59,562 bases of DNA from contig CANIQT010000024.1 in the NCBI GenBank assembly GCA_947469885.1, positions 1 to 59,562 of the forward strand, in the 5' to 3' direction. The position numbers and the translations under genes were made by a program. Source of the stretch: Bacteroidota bacterium. GTDB taxonomy: Bacteria; Bacteroidota; Bacteroidia; 2-12-FULL-35-15. The notes beneath the pieces were generated by a model. That model searched no databases. It saw nothing but the letters and a program-made list of their open reading frames with translations, and was not told the DNA's origin. Positions within the stretch are counted from its first letter, which is position 1; every line of letters starts with the position of its first letter. Shown piece by piece: positions 52,791 to 59,562 of the stretch.

Positions 52791-53735
52791 TCAGCGCACC
52801 GTTTCCATAATAGTAAACAACGAAGCCGAAGCAATAACTATCCACAAAAATATCCCTTGGAAAAAAGGTTTTATGCCCACCGATTGTAGCGCTTCTTTTG
52901 ATAAACCGGAGCCAATTAAAAAGAGAACAACCACCACTCCCCGTTTTGCAATCATGTTAATTACGGAAGAAACAGGGGCAAGGGCAGGGATGTAAGAATT
53001 CAAAAGCATGGCTACAAAAAACAGAAGAATAAAATAAGGAATAGATATTTTTGATTCTTTATTTTTAAAAATAAATGCAGAGAAAAACACAACGGGAATA
53101 ATCCATAAGGCTCTTGCGAGTTTAACTGTTGTTGCAATTTGTAATGCCTCAGCACCATATTTACTTGCTGCACCCACCACCGAACTGGTGTCGTGAATAG
53201 CAATGGCAGCCCACAATCCAAATTGTTGTTGGGTGAGATGAAAGTAGTTTCCAATAACAGGAAACACAAAAAGAGCAACAGCATTTAATATAAACACAGT
53301 TCCCAATGCAACCGATATTTGATGTTGGCTTGCTTTAATAACAGGAGCAACAGCAGCTATTGCACTACCTCCGCAAATTGCAGTGCCACACGAAATAAGA
53401 TGAGAAGTTTTACTGTCAATCTTTGCCCATTTACCAACCAAATAGCCTAAAACAATAGTTCCAAGTATAGATACAATAGTAAATAAAAACCCTTTACTAC
53501 CGGCTTCCAATGCTTGGTTTGCTTGTATTCCAAAACCAAGTCCCACCACGGATGCCCTTAAAAGAAGACCTGTAGCTTTCGAATTAAATTTAGGAAAAGG
53601 ATTGCCGATAGTAAGCGCAAACACCAGCCCTATAGCCAATGCAATGGGTGCAGTGATAAACGGAAACAGGCAAAGTACAATAAGCAAAAAAAACAAAATG
53701 TGTACAAAACCTATTTTTCCCAATGATTCTTTCAT
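52791..53735 (-). CDS. YeiH-family putative sulfate/sulfur exporter
   Basis: A 314-aa integral membrane protein with about ten helices from ATG 53735. YeiH (PF03601) motifs are LLRASVVGLGFGIQ, the signature SCGTAICGGSAIAAVAPVIKA and IHDTSSVVGAASKYG. The family is annotated as sulfate/sulfite exporters on limited evidence. It is divergent from a persulfide-dioxygenase-like gene, consistent with a sulfur-detoxification role. Confidence 0.88.
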   Translation of the reverse strand: MKESLGKIGFVHILFFLLIVLCLFPFITAPIALAIGLVFALTIGNPFPKFNSKATGLLLRASVVGLGFGIQANQALEAGSKGFLFTIVSILGTIVLGYLVGKWAKIDSKTSHLISCGTAICGGSAIAAVAPVIKASQHQISVALGTVFILNAVALFVFPVIGNYFHLTQQQFGLWAAIAIHDTSSVVGAASKYGAEALQIATTVKLARALWIIPVVFFSAFIFKNKESKISIPYFILLFFVAMLLNSYIPALAPVSSVINMIAKRGVVVVLFLIGSGLSKEALQSVGIKPFFQGIFLWIVIASASLFTIMETVR

Positions 53736-53911
53736 GAATAATAATTTTTTTGCCACTAAGACATTAAGACCACAAAGGTTCACTAAGTATTTCTTTGTGT
53801 TCGTTGTCTTAGTGGTGAAATCCTAAATCCTAAATCCTAAATGCCATCGAGGGCAAATGTAATTATTTTATGGAATGACAAAAGTCATTTTCTTACTTCA
53901 TTATAAACCAT

Positions 53912-53919
53912 TATCTTTG
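53912..53919 (+). promoter_or_regulatory. -7 promoter element of the MBL-rhodanese gene (TATCTTTG)
   Basis: A TAnnTTTG match 20 bases upstream of the ATG at 53940; no clear -33. Confidence 0.5.
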
Positions 53920-53939
53920 TAGTATAAAAATTTAAAACC

Positions 53940-55322
53940 ATGTATATAGAACAACTTTATACCAGCTGTCTTGCCGAAGCTGCGTATTACATCGAATCGG
54001 AAGGCGAAGCCGTAATCATTGACCCCTTGCGCGAAACAGAGCCTTACATTGCGTTGGCAAACAAACGCAATGCAAAAATTAAATTTGTTTTTGAAACACA
54101 TTTTCATGCTGATTTTGTTTCAGGTCATATTGATTTGGCAAAAAAAGCAGGAGCAACCATTGTGTATGGTCCTAATGCCGAATGTGGCTATGATTGTTAT
54201 TCTGCAAAAGACAACGAAGTTTTTTCCGTTGGAAAAATTAAATTAAAAGTGTTGCATACTCCCGGTCATACCTTGGAATCTTCTTGTTTTTTGTTGATAG
54301 ATGAAAACGGAAAGGACAATGCAGTGTTTACCGGAGATACTTTATTTGTTGGTGATGTAGGTCGCCCCGATTTAGCAATTAAAAGTAATATAACCATTGA
54401 CGATTTAGCTGGTATGATGTACGATTCGTTGAACAGTAAAATAATTCCTCTTGCAGATGATGTAATAGTTTATCCCGGACATGGTGCCGGTTCATCCTGT
54501 GGCAAAAACATTGGTAAAGAAACTTTTTCTACCATAGGTATTCAAAAGAAAATGAATTATGCTTTGCAACCTATGACCAAACGAGAGTTTGTAAAGGCAG
54601 TAACTGATGGACTCTCAGCGCCACCTAACTATTTTGCTATGGATGCAATGCTTAACAAACAAGGATACGAAAACATTGATGAAGTGTTAAATAAAAACAC
54701 CAAAGCCCTATCGGTAGAGGAGTTTGAGGCATTTAGCAAAACAGATGTAATTGTTTTGGATACTCGTACGCCTGACGAATATGAAACAGGAACAGTTCCA
54801 AATTCAATAAACATAGGCCTTAACGGACAGTACGCTCCTTGGGTAGGCGCTTTGCTGGATGCAACAAAACCACTTTTATTAATTACAACTGAAGGAAAAG
54901 AAACAGAAGCGGTATTGCGTTTGGCGCGTGTGGGATATGAAAATGTGAAAGGAATTTTAGATGGAGGAATGAGTGCATGGAAAGCTGCTGGTAAAACAGT
55001 ACAGGTTACAGATAGCGTAAATGCTGATGAATTTGTTAAAAGGTATCAGAATGATAATGTACTTGATGTTCGTAAACCTGGTGAATGGGATAGCGGTGTT
55101 CTTGAAAACGCAAAATTAATTTGTCTGTCAACTTTGCAAAAAGAGATGAGTGGGTTGGATAAGAACTCTCATTATTTTGTACATTGTGCAGGAGGGTACC
55201 GCTCAATGATGGCAGCATCAATATTAAAGAAAAACGGATTTGATAAAATTACAAATGTTAGAGGAGGTATGGGAAAGATAAAAGAAACGGGAGTTCCGAT
55301 TGTGCAGCCTTTTATCGCATAA
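53940..55322 (+). CDS. Persulfide dioxygenase-like MBL protein with two rhodanese domains
   Basis: A 460-aa protein. The N-terminal ETHE1-type metallo-beta-lactamase domain (1-230) shows ETHFHADFVSGH, LHTPGHTLESSCF, FTGDTLFVGDVGRPDL and YPGHGAGSSCG. Two rhodanese domains follow. In the first (260-350) the active-site Cys position reads LLLITTEGKE, so it is inactive. The second (355-460) keeps the Cys in FVHCAGGYRS. Such fusions oxidise glutathione or low-molecular-weight persulfide to sulfite. The divergent YeiH exporter could remove the product. Confidence 0.9.
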   Translation: MYIEQLYTSCLAEAAYYIESEGEAVIIDPLRETEPYIALANKRNAKIKFVFETHFHADFVSGHIDLAKKAGATIVYGPNAECGYDCYSAKDNEVFSVGKIKLKVLHTPGHTLESSCFLLIDENGKDNAVFTGDTLFVGDVGRPDLAIKSNITIDDLAGMMYDSLNSKIIPLADDVIVYPGHGAGSSCGKNIGKETFSTIGIQKKMNYALQPMTKREFVKAVTDGLSAPPNYFAMDAMLNKQGYENIDEVLNKNTKALSVEEFEAFSKTDVIVLDTRTPDEYETGTVPNSINIGLNGQYAPWVGALLDATKPLLLITTEGKETEAVLRLARVGYENVKGILDGGMSAWKAAGKTVQVTDSVNADEFVKRYQNDNVLDVRKPGEWDSGVLENAKLICLSTLQKEMSGLDKNSHYFVHCAGGYRSMMAASILKKNGFDKITNVRGGMGKIKETGVPIVQPFIA

Positions 55323-55334
55323 GGAACATCGGAT

Positions 55335-55351
55335 TACCCCTGACAGGGGTA
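55335..55351. terminator. Short rho-independent terminator between convergent genes
   Basis: Perfect dyad TACCCCTG-A-CAGGGGTA followed by TTTTAT on the plus strand, located between the ends of the MBL-rhodanese and glycosyltransferase genes. Confidence 0.7.
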
Positions 55352-55353
55352 TT

Positions 55354-56439
55354 TTATAACAAATCAATTCTCTTTTCTAATTCATTTGAATTAGAAAACG
55401 TTTCAAACCCGTTATATTTTTCTGATTCAATTAATGCCTGTTCTAAATTTAATTCAGATTGTTTTTGAAAGAAAGCAATCTTTTTTTGTTTTAACTCTTC
55501 TGCCAAATATTCTTGTTCTGTTTGTCCGGGAGTAGGAATAAAAATAGCTTTTTTGCCAAGTGTTGCCAAGTCCATAATAGTAGAGTAACCACTTCTGGCG
55601 ATAACTATTTTCGAATTTTGCATTGCTTCCTGAATTTCTTCAGAACTCAAATAATTGGCAAGTGTTATGTGGTCATATATGCGCACCCGTTTTTCTTCTT
55701 CTGTTTTTCCGCACACCACCAGAAATTTTAAATTTGTTTCAATAAACTGCTCCATTAATCTTCTTTCAAAAACACTTCGTTGTGGTTCGGGACCTGAGAT
55801 AATTGCCATCATATCGTACCTCACCCCTTCATCCCCTCTCCTTGAAGAAAGGAGAGGGGGGGGTTCGTGAGAGGAGAAACGCGAAAGTGTTCCAACAAAA
55901 AAAGCATTCTTTGGTAATGGATATTTACGTGATAAATCTCCCGACAAATTAGTTGACCCTTCTACATCAGGAACCCAGCATTCGTCATACTTATTTATAT
56001 ATCGCAAATTTATTTTATGCAACATCTTTTCTGCAAAAGGAGATTTAATCATTAACTGATGAGTAATAAAAATACTTTTGATTTCCTTGTTCCATAACCC
56101 AAAACGATTATCAGAAACAACTACATCAATTTTCTTTTCTTTAATGAGTTGTTTCAATGAGTTATGCTCTGCACAGATACCATACAATATACGGGGAATA
56201 GAAAAAAACATTTTTAATATCATGGAACCCTTTTTGGGATAATTAATTCCATATCCTTTCAAGCGAATAAATTCAAGCTGGGGGAATTCCTGTTTTAATA
56301 ATGACAAAGGACGACCATCCGCAGCAATTATTATTTCATGATTCTTCTTTAATAACAAACGAATAATGGGAATGCAACGGGTGGCATGTCCCAAGCCCCA
56401 ATCGAGAGGTGCAATTAATATTCGTTGTCGCGTGTGCAT
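55354..56439 (-). CDS. MurG-like glycosyltransferase (GT-B fold)
   Basis: A 361-aa glycosyltransferase. N-terminal RILIAPLDWGLGHATRCIPI is the donor/acceptor glycine motif of the MurG-like (Glyco_trans_1_3) group; the C-terminal donor site reads ARSGYSTIMDLATLGKKAIFIPTPGQTEQ. Residues about 190-213 (SSHEPPPLLSSRRGDEG) are encoded by a CCCCTCTCCTT / AAGGAGAGGGG hairpin (55833-55859) of intergenic type, inserted in frame in the inter-domain linker. The acceptor is unknown; a cell-envelope lipid or polysaccharide is likely. Confidence 0.8.
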   Translation of the reverse strand: MHTRQRILIAPLDWGLGHATRCIPIIRLLLKKNHEIIIAADGRPLSLLKQEFPQLEFIRLKGYGINYPKKGSMILKMFFSIPRILYGICAEHNSLKQLIKEKKIDVVVSDNRFGLWNKEIKSIFITHQLMIKSPFAEKMLHKINLRYINKYDECWVPDVEGSTNLSGDLSRKYPLPKNAFFVGTLSRFSSHEPPPLLSSRRGDEGVRYDMMAIISGPEPQRSVFERRLMEQFIETNLKFLVVCGKTEEEKRVRIYDHITLANYLSSEEIQEAMQNSKIVIARSGYSTIMDLATLGKKAIFIPTPGQTEQEYLAEELKQKKIAFFQKQSELNLEQALIESEKYNGFETFSNSNELEKRIDLL

Positions 56440-56484
56440 TAATTTTTATTTTTGTAAAAATAAGAATATTAACTAAAGCAGGAA

Positions 56485-57156
56485 ATGGCAAAAAGAAAAT
56501 TAAAGAAGTTTGCAGAAGTAGAATCGTTTCATAATTGTTTTTATTTACCCTTCGAAGAAGCTCGAGACAACGGTTTACCATTGAAAGGCAAATGGCATAA
56601 AGAATATTTCAAAAACAAAAATCCGATTGTTTTAGAACTTGGTTGCGGAAAAGGGGAATATACAGTAGGACTAGCAGAACGCTATCCGGAAAAGAATTTT
56701 ATTGGTGTGGACATAAAAGGAAATCGAATACACACCGGAGCAAAAACAGCTGTAGATAATAAAATGAATAACGTAGCATTTGTTCGTACACGAATAGATT
56801 TTATTGAAGCTTGTTTTGCGGAAAACGAAATTTCGGAAATCTGGATTACCTTCCCTGACCCACAACCGCAAAAGACAAGAGTTAGAAAACGATTAACAAA
56901 TATGATGTTTATTAATCGGTATAAAAAGATAATGATAGAAGAAGGAATTATAAATTTAAAAACTGATAACGAGCCTTTTTATAATTACTCCAAAGAAGTA
57001 GCAACAGAAAACAAGTTTGAAATAATAGATTCAACAAACGATTTGTATGCTGATATTTCTTCGAGAGATGAAGTGTTGACATCCATCAAAACACATTACG
57101 AAAAACTATTTACGAAGAAAGGTTTTAAGATTTGTTATTTGAAATACAGGGTGTGA
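56485..57156 (+). CDS. trmB: tRNA (guanosine(46)-N7)-methyltransferase
   Basis: A 223-aa TrmB. Motif I VLELGCGKGEYTVGLA, FIGVDIKGNRI and the substrate-contact motif EIWITFPDPQPQKTR are followed by KTDNEPFYNY near the end. It makes m7G46 in the variable loop of tRNAs. The start ATG lies 45 bases from the divergent glycosyltransferase gene start. Confidence 0.95.
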   Translation: MAKRKLKKFAEVESFHNCFYLPFEEARDNGLPLKGKWHKEYFKNKNPIVLELGCGKGEYTVGLAERYPEKNFIGVDIKGNRIHTGAKTAVDNKMNNVAFVRTRIDFIEACFAENEISEIWITFPDPQPQKTRVRKRLTNMMFINRYKKIMIEEGIINLKTDNEPFYNYSKEVATENKFEIIDSTNDLYADISSRDEVLTSIKTHYEKLFTKKGFKICYLKYRV

Positions 57157-57197
57157 AAATAAATTTACTTTTTTATTAAAAACTACTGCTATTTTAA

Positions 57198-57205
57198 TAC
57201 TTTTG
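57198..57205 (+). promoter_or_regulatory. -7 promoter element of slyD (TACTTTTG)
   Basis: A TAnnTTTG match 32 bases upstream of the ATG at 57238. Confidence 0.5.
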
Positions 57206-57237
57206 CCGACCATTTATAAAAATTTAAAAATAATAGT

Positions 57238-57744
57238 ATGACAATTGAAAACAATGCAGTAGTATCTGTGAACTACACGCTTACTGAAAAAATAAGCGGA
57301 ACAAAAGTGGAACAAACCAGCAAAGAACATCCTTTCGTATTTATATTCGGAAACGGAGGTTTGCTCGAAGATTTTGAAACCAATCTGAAAGGAAAAAAAG
57401 CAGGCGACACATTTGATTTTTTTATCGAACATTCGAGAGGATATGGCAAACGTGACGACCAGCATGTGGTAATGATTCCTATTGAGGCATTTCAGGCGGA
57501 AGACGGAACATTTGATTCGGAAAATGTGAAGGTGGATGTAACCCTGCCAATGGTGGACAATGACGGAAACCGTTTGTATGGCAAGGTTCTTGAGATAACT
57601 GCCGAGCATGTGAAAATGGATTTTAATCATCCACTTGCCGGAACTGATTTACATTTTGTGGGCGAAGTGCTTGATGTTCGCAAAGCTACTGCTGATGAAA
57701 TTGCTCATGGGCATGTGCACGGTGAGCATGGGCATCATCATTAG
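57238..57744 (+). CDS. slyD: SlyD-type FKBP peptidyl-prolyl isomerase
   Basis: A 168-aa FKBP of the SlyD branch. The split FKBP domain carries HPFVFIFGNGGLLEDFE and an insert-in-flap chaperone domain (about 75-130), and LAGTDLHFVGEVLDV closes the fold. The C-terminus HGHVHGEHGHHH is a metal-binding tail like that of SlyD in other bacteria. It catalyses prolyl isomerisation and may deliver nickel. A spacer of TCATTAG/CATTGG word repeats (57742-57780) follows. Confidence 0.95.
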   Translation: MTIENNAVVSVNYTLTEKISGTKVEQTSKEHPFVFIFGNGGLLEDFETNLKGKKAGDTFDFFIEHSRGYGKRDDQHVVMIPIEAFQAEDGTFDSENVKVDVTLPMVDNDGNRLYGKVLEITAEHVKMDFNHPLAGTDLHFVGEVLDVRKATADEIAHGHVHGEHGHHH

Positions 57745-57828
57745 TTCATTAGTAATTAGTCATTAGCCATTGGTTCACTAGTCAGGAAGCAATAGCTTCT
57801 CAATACTCAAATCTCAATACTAATAATT

Positions 57829-58860
57829 ATGAAAAACCTCCTCTCTCTCTTCGCTTTACTTTTACTCATTTGCATTCAATCAGCAAATGCTCAGACTGCT
57901 AAATACCATATCGCAAACAAATTTCCGTTGGAAGGCGATGGCGGCTGGGATTACCTTGTGGCAGATGATGACAACAGCAGGGTGTTCGTTACTCATGGCG
58001 ATATAGTGCAGGTGATGGATATGAAAGATGGAAAACTAATTGAAACCATCAAAGCCTTTAAAGGGGTGCATGGGGTAGCGTTGGCCCCAAACATGAACTA
58101 TGGTTTTATTTCCAACGGAAGAGATTCGTCCGTTTCTATTTTTAATTTAAAAACCTTAAAAATGGGTTCTAAAATTAAAAATGTAGGACAAAATCCTGAT
58201 GCTATTCTGTTTGATTTTTATACCCAGCGGGTGTTTGTGTTCAACGGCAGAAGCAACAATGTGGCGGTGATCGACCCTTCGAGCCTCAAAATTATTGCGA
58301 AGATACCATTGGATGGCAACCCTGAATTTGCAGTGAATGACGACAAAGGAAATATTTATGTAAACATAGAAGACCTTTCGATGGTGTGTCATATCAATGG
58401 TTCTACCATGAAAGTGGAAAAGAAATGGAAACTGAGAGAAGGCAAAGAACCATCTGGTTTGGCTATTGACAAAGAGAACCACCGTTTGTTTTCGGTGTGC
58501 GATAATAAGCTGATGGTAATTTCTGATTGCGAAAAAGGATTTGTGGTTGCAACAGTGCCCATTGGACAACACCCTGATGGTGCGGCTTATGATGCCGAAC
58601 TGAAACGCGCATACAGCTCCAACGGAGATGGAACAATGACGGTGGTGCAGGAAGTAGATGCCAATACTTTTAAAGTGTTGGAAAATGTGGTGACACAAAA
58701 AGGAGCACGAACATTGACCCTGAGCAACAAAACACACCACTTGTATTTGTCGGCTGCCGACAGAGGAGAAACACCGAAACCAACTACCGACAACCCTAAC
58801 CCACGACCGGAAGTAAAACCAAATACGTTTGTGGTGATTGATGTGTTGGCGGGAAAATAA
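57829..58860 (+). CDS. Exported YncE-like beta-propeller protein
   Basis: A 343-aa protein. The signal peptide ends near QSANAQ. Seven-bladed YVTN-type propeller repeats follow, each with a V/I-x-D/N...G-hydrophobic pattern (WDYLVADDDNSRVFVTHGD, NMNYGFISNGRDSSVSIFN, TQRVFVFNGRSNNVAVIDP and so on), and a Pro-rich TPKPTTDNPNPRPEVKP linker near the end. It is periplasmic or surface-exposed with unknown ligand. The HEAT-repeat gene follows after 9 bases. Confidence 0.85.
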   Translation: MKNLLSLFALLLLICIQSANAQTAKYHIANKFPLEGDGGWDYLVADDDNSRVFVTHGDIVQVMDMKDGKLIETIKAFKGVHGVALAPNMNYGFISNGRDSSVSIFNLKTLKMGSKIKNVGQNPDAILFDFYTQRVFVFNGRSNNVAVIDPSSLKIIAKIPLDGNPEFAVNDDKGNIYVNIEDLSMVCHINGSTMKVEKKWKLREGKEPSGLAIDKENHRLFSVCDNKLMVISDCEKGFVVATVPIGQHPDGAAYDAELKRAYSSNGDGTMTVVQEVDANTFKVLENVVTQKGARTLTLSNKTHHLYLSAADRGETPKPTTDNPNPRPEVKPNTFVVIDVLAGK

Positions 58861-58869
58861 AAACACACC

Positions 58870-59427
58870 ATGTCTTTTTACGATTTAGATAAAGAAGAAA
58901 GAGTAGAGGAAGTAAAACGAATTGCACTCGAAATTCGTGAAGAAATAAAAGCGGGCTCCTCTAACGAAAAAACCATTCTTTATTTTTCTGATGAAGACAC
59001 CTATATCCGCAAAACCGCTTACATCGCCATCGGCAGATTTTATAAAGGAAACGATAAATACAGGGCAAATGTTTTAAATTTACTTGCCACACTTTTAAAT
59101 TCGGATAACGAAAAGATACGCCAAACGGTTATTAATGCTGCCGGAGAAATTGGAACAATAGATTTTCCGCCCATTATAAAACTAATGGAACAAGGCTTAT
59201 TTGATGCACACCATTCGGTTCGCAATGCAGGGATTGGCTCTATAAAAAAAATGAGCAAACAAAACCCGATACCCACACTTGCTTTTGCACAGCGGTATTT
59301 GCATCACCACGATTTTGAAATACGAAGAGAAATTTGTCATGGAATAGAACTTAGAGGACGAACCCACCCACAGGATATTTTGCCAATGCTCAAACAATTA
59401 CAGTTTGACCAAAATGTCTTGTCCTGA
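58870..59427 (+). CDS. HEAT-repeat protein, 3'-truncated by an IS-like end
   Basis: A 185-aa all-helical protein with HEAT/DNA-alkylation-repair-like repeats (for example DEDTYIRKTAYIAIGRFY, SDNEKIRQTVINAAGEIG, DAHHSVRNAGIGSIKKM and HDFEIRREICHGIELRG). The last helix breaks off after MLKQLQFDQN, and the final codons VLS come from the sequence TGTCTTGTCCTGATATAG at 59415, which looks like an insertion-sequence terminus. The ancestral protein was probably several helices longer. It is probably cotranscribed with the propeller gene. Confidence 0.7.
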   Translation: MSFYDLDKEERVEEVKRIALEIREEIKAGSSNEKTILYFSDEDTYIRKTAYIAIGRFYKGNDKYRANVLNLLATLLNSDNEKIRQTVINAAGEIGTIDFPPIIKLMEQGLFDAHHSVRNAGIGSIKKMSKQNPIPTLAFAQRYLHHHDFEIRREICHGIELRGRTHPQDILPMLKQLQFDQNVLS

Positions 59428-59562
59428 TATAGGTTGACACTTTTTAAGAGTTAAAACTGGTTAAATTTGTCATTGTTTATGGAAATTATTTGTGTGAGTT
59501 TTTTAAGGCATACTGGAACTCTAAAAATATCAATGGGCTATCGGAATGATGTCCCATTGATA
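59415..59562. mobile_element. Putative insertion-sequence end, running out of the window
   Basis: From TGTCTTGTCCTGATATAGG at 59415 the sequence loses homology to the HEAT gene. TGTCTTG-CCTGA...GGTTGACA strings resemble, from memory, termini of IS3-like elements in Bacteroidota. No transposase frame fits in the remaining 135 bases. A perfect 10-bp inverted repeat TATCAATGGG / CCCATTGATA (59528-59537, 59553-59562) ends at the window edge and may be a terminator or an attenuator before the transposase gene. Confidence 0.45.

Overview
The window comes from a low-GC member of the Bacteroidota. The signs are a type IX secretion C-terminal domain protein (39485-40498), a DUF4270 lipoprotein, the panC / glycogen-synthase-like / DUF4270 / glmS neighbourhood, SpoIIE effectors on TPR or receiver modules, and a recurring TAnnTTTG -7 promoter element placed just upstream of many starts, with few clear Shine-Dalgarno sites. 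No rRNA, tRNA or CRISPR array was recognised. Functional calls rest on motif and family recognition by eye; no database search was run.

Layout. 1-12.4 kb is mainly housekeeping: a 5'-truncated TPR/SpoIIE sensor abutting an IS21-like terminal remnant, an M1 peptidase, an LpxH-like hydrolase, gap, a Cys/Met-metabolism PLP enzyme, a methyltransferase, mnmG and a WalJ-like metallo-beta-lactamase protein. A cluster of four parS-like ParB sites (9018-9389) lies between the methyltransferase and mnmG, which suggests the replication-origin side of the chromosome. 12.4-24.5 kb is an accessory island. It holds a REP-associated tyrosine transposase (RAYT) whose palindromes flank the gene and also lie in frame inside it, a vsr remnant, and a controller / 5mC methyltransferase / McrB-like / DUF2357-PDDEXK restriction operon. 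These are followed by a 21-bp minisatellite and then a string of small modules (HigBA, UPF0175-DUF3368, DinB-TspO, HipA-like/DUF3037) separated by copies of a dispersed two-hairpin element. 24.6-29.4 kb holds a DnaJ-coiled coil-DUF1566 fusion and a three-gene signalling operon: a histidine kinase, a receiver-SpoIIE effector, and a paralogue of the kinase that has lost the phospho-acceptor His and the ATPase domain and gained a membrane anchor.

30-41 kb returns to core genes (rpiB, M28 peptidase, lutB-like, ybeY, panC, glgA-like, DUF4270, glmS), then a T9SS cargo gene and a 1.1-kb spacer with a T9SS tail remnant and a 42-bp hairpin-rich tandem array. The array sits just upstream of a frameshifted unknown gene. 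42.7-59.4 kb is mostly metabolic and housekeeping: M16 protease, methionine aminotransferase plus omega-amidase, Ig-like lipoprotein, fRMsr, comF, ruvB, YeiH exporter, persulfide-dioxygenase-like MBL-rhodanese, glycosyltransferase, trmB, slyD, a beta-propeller protein and a HEAT-repeat gene that appears cut by an IS end at 59415.

A cross-cutting feature is that short word-like repeats typical of the spacers also occur in frame inside several proteins (SpoIIE sensor, T9SS protein, glycosyltransferase), alongside the in-frame REP palindromes of the RAYT gene. The genome appears to tolerate in-frame insertion of intergenic repeats into surface loops.
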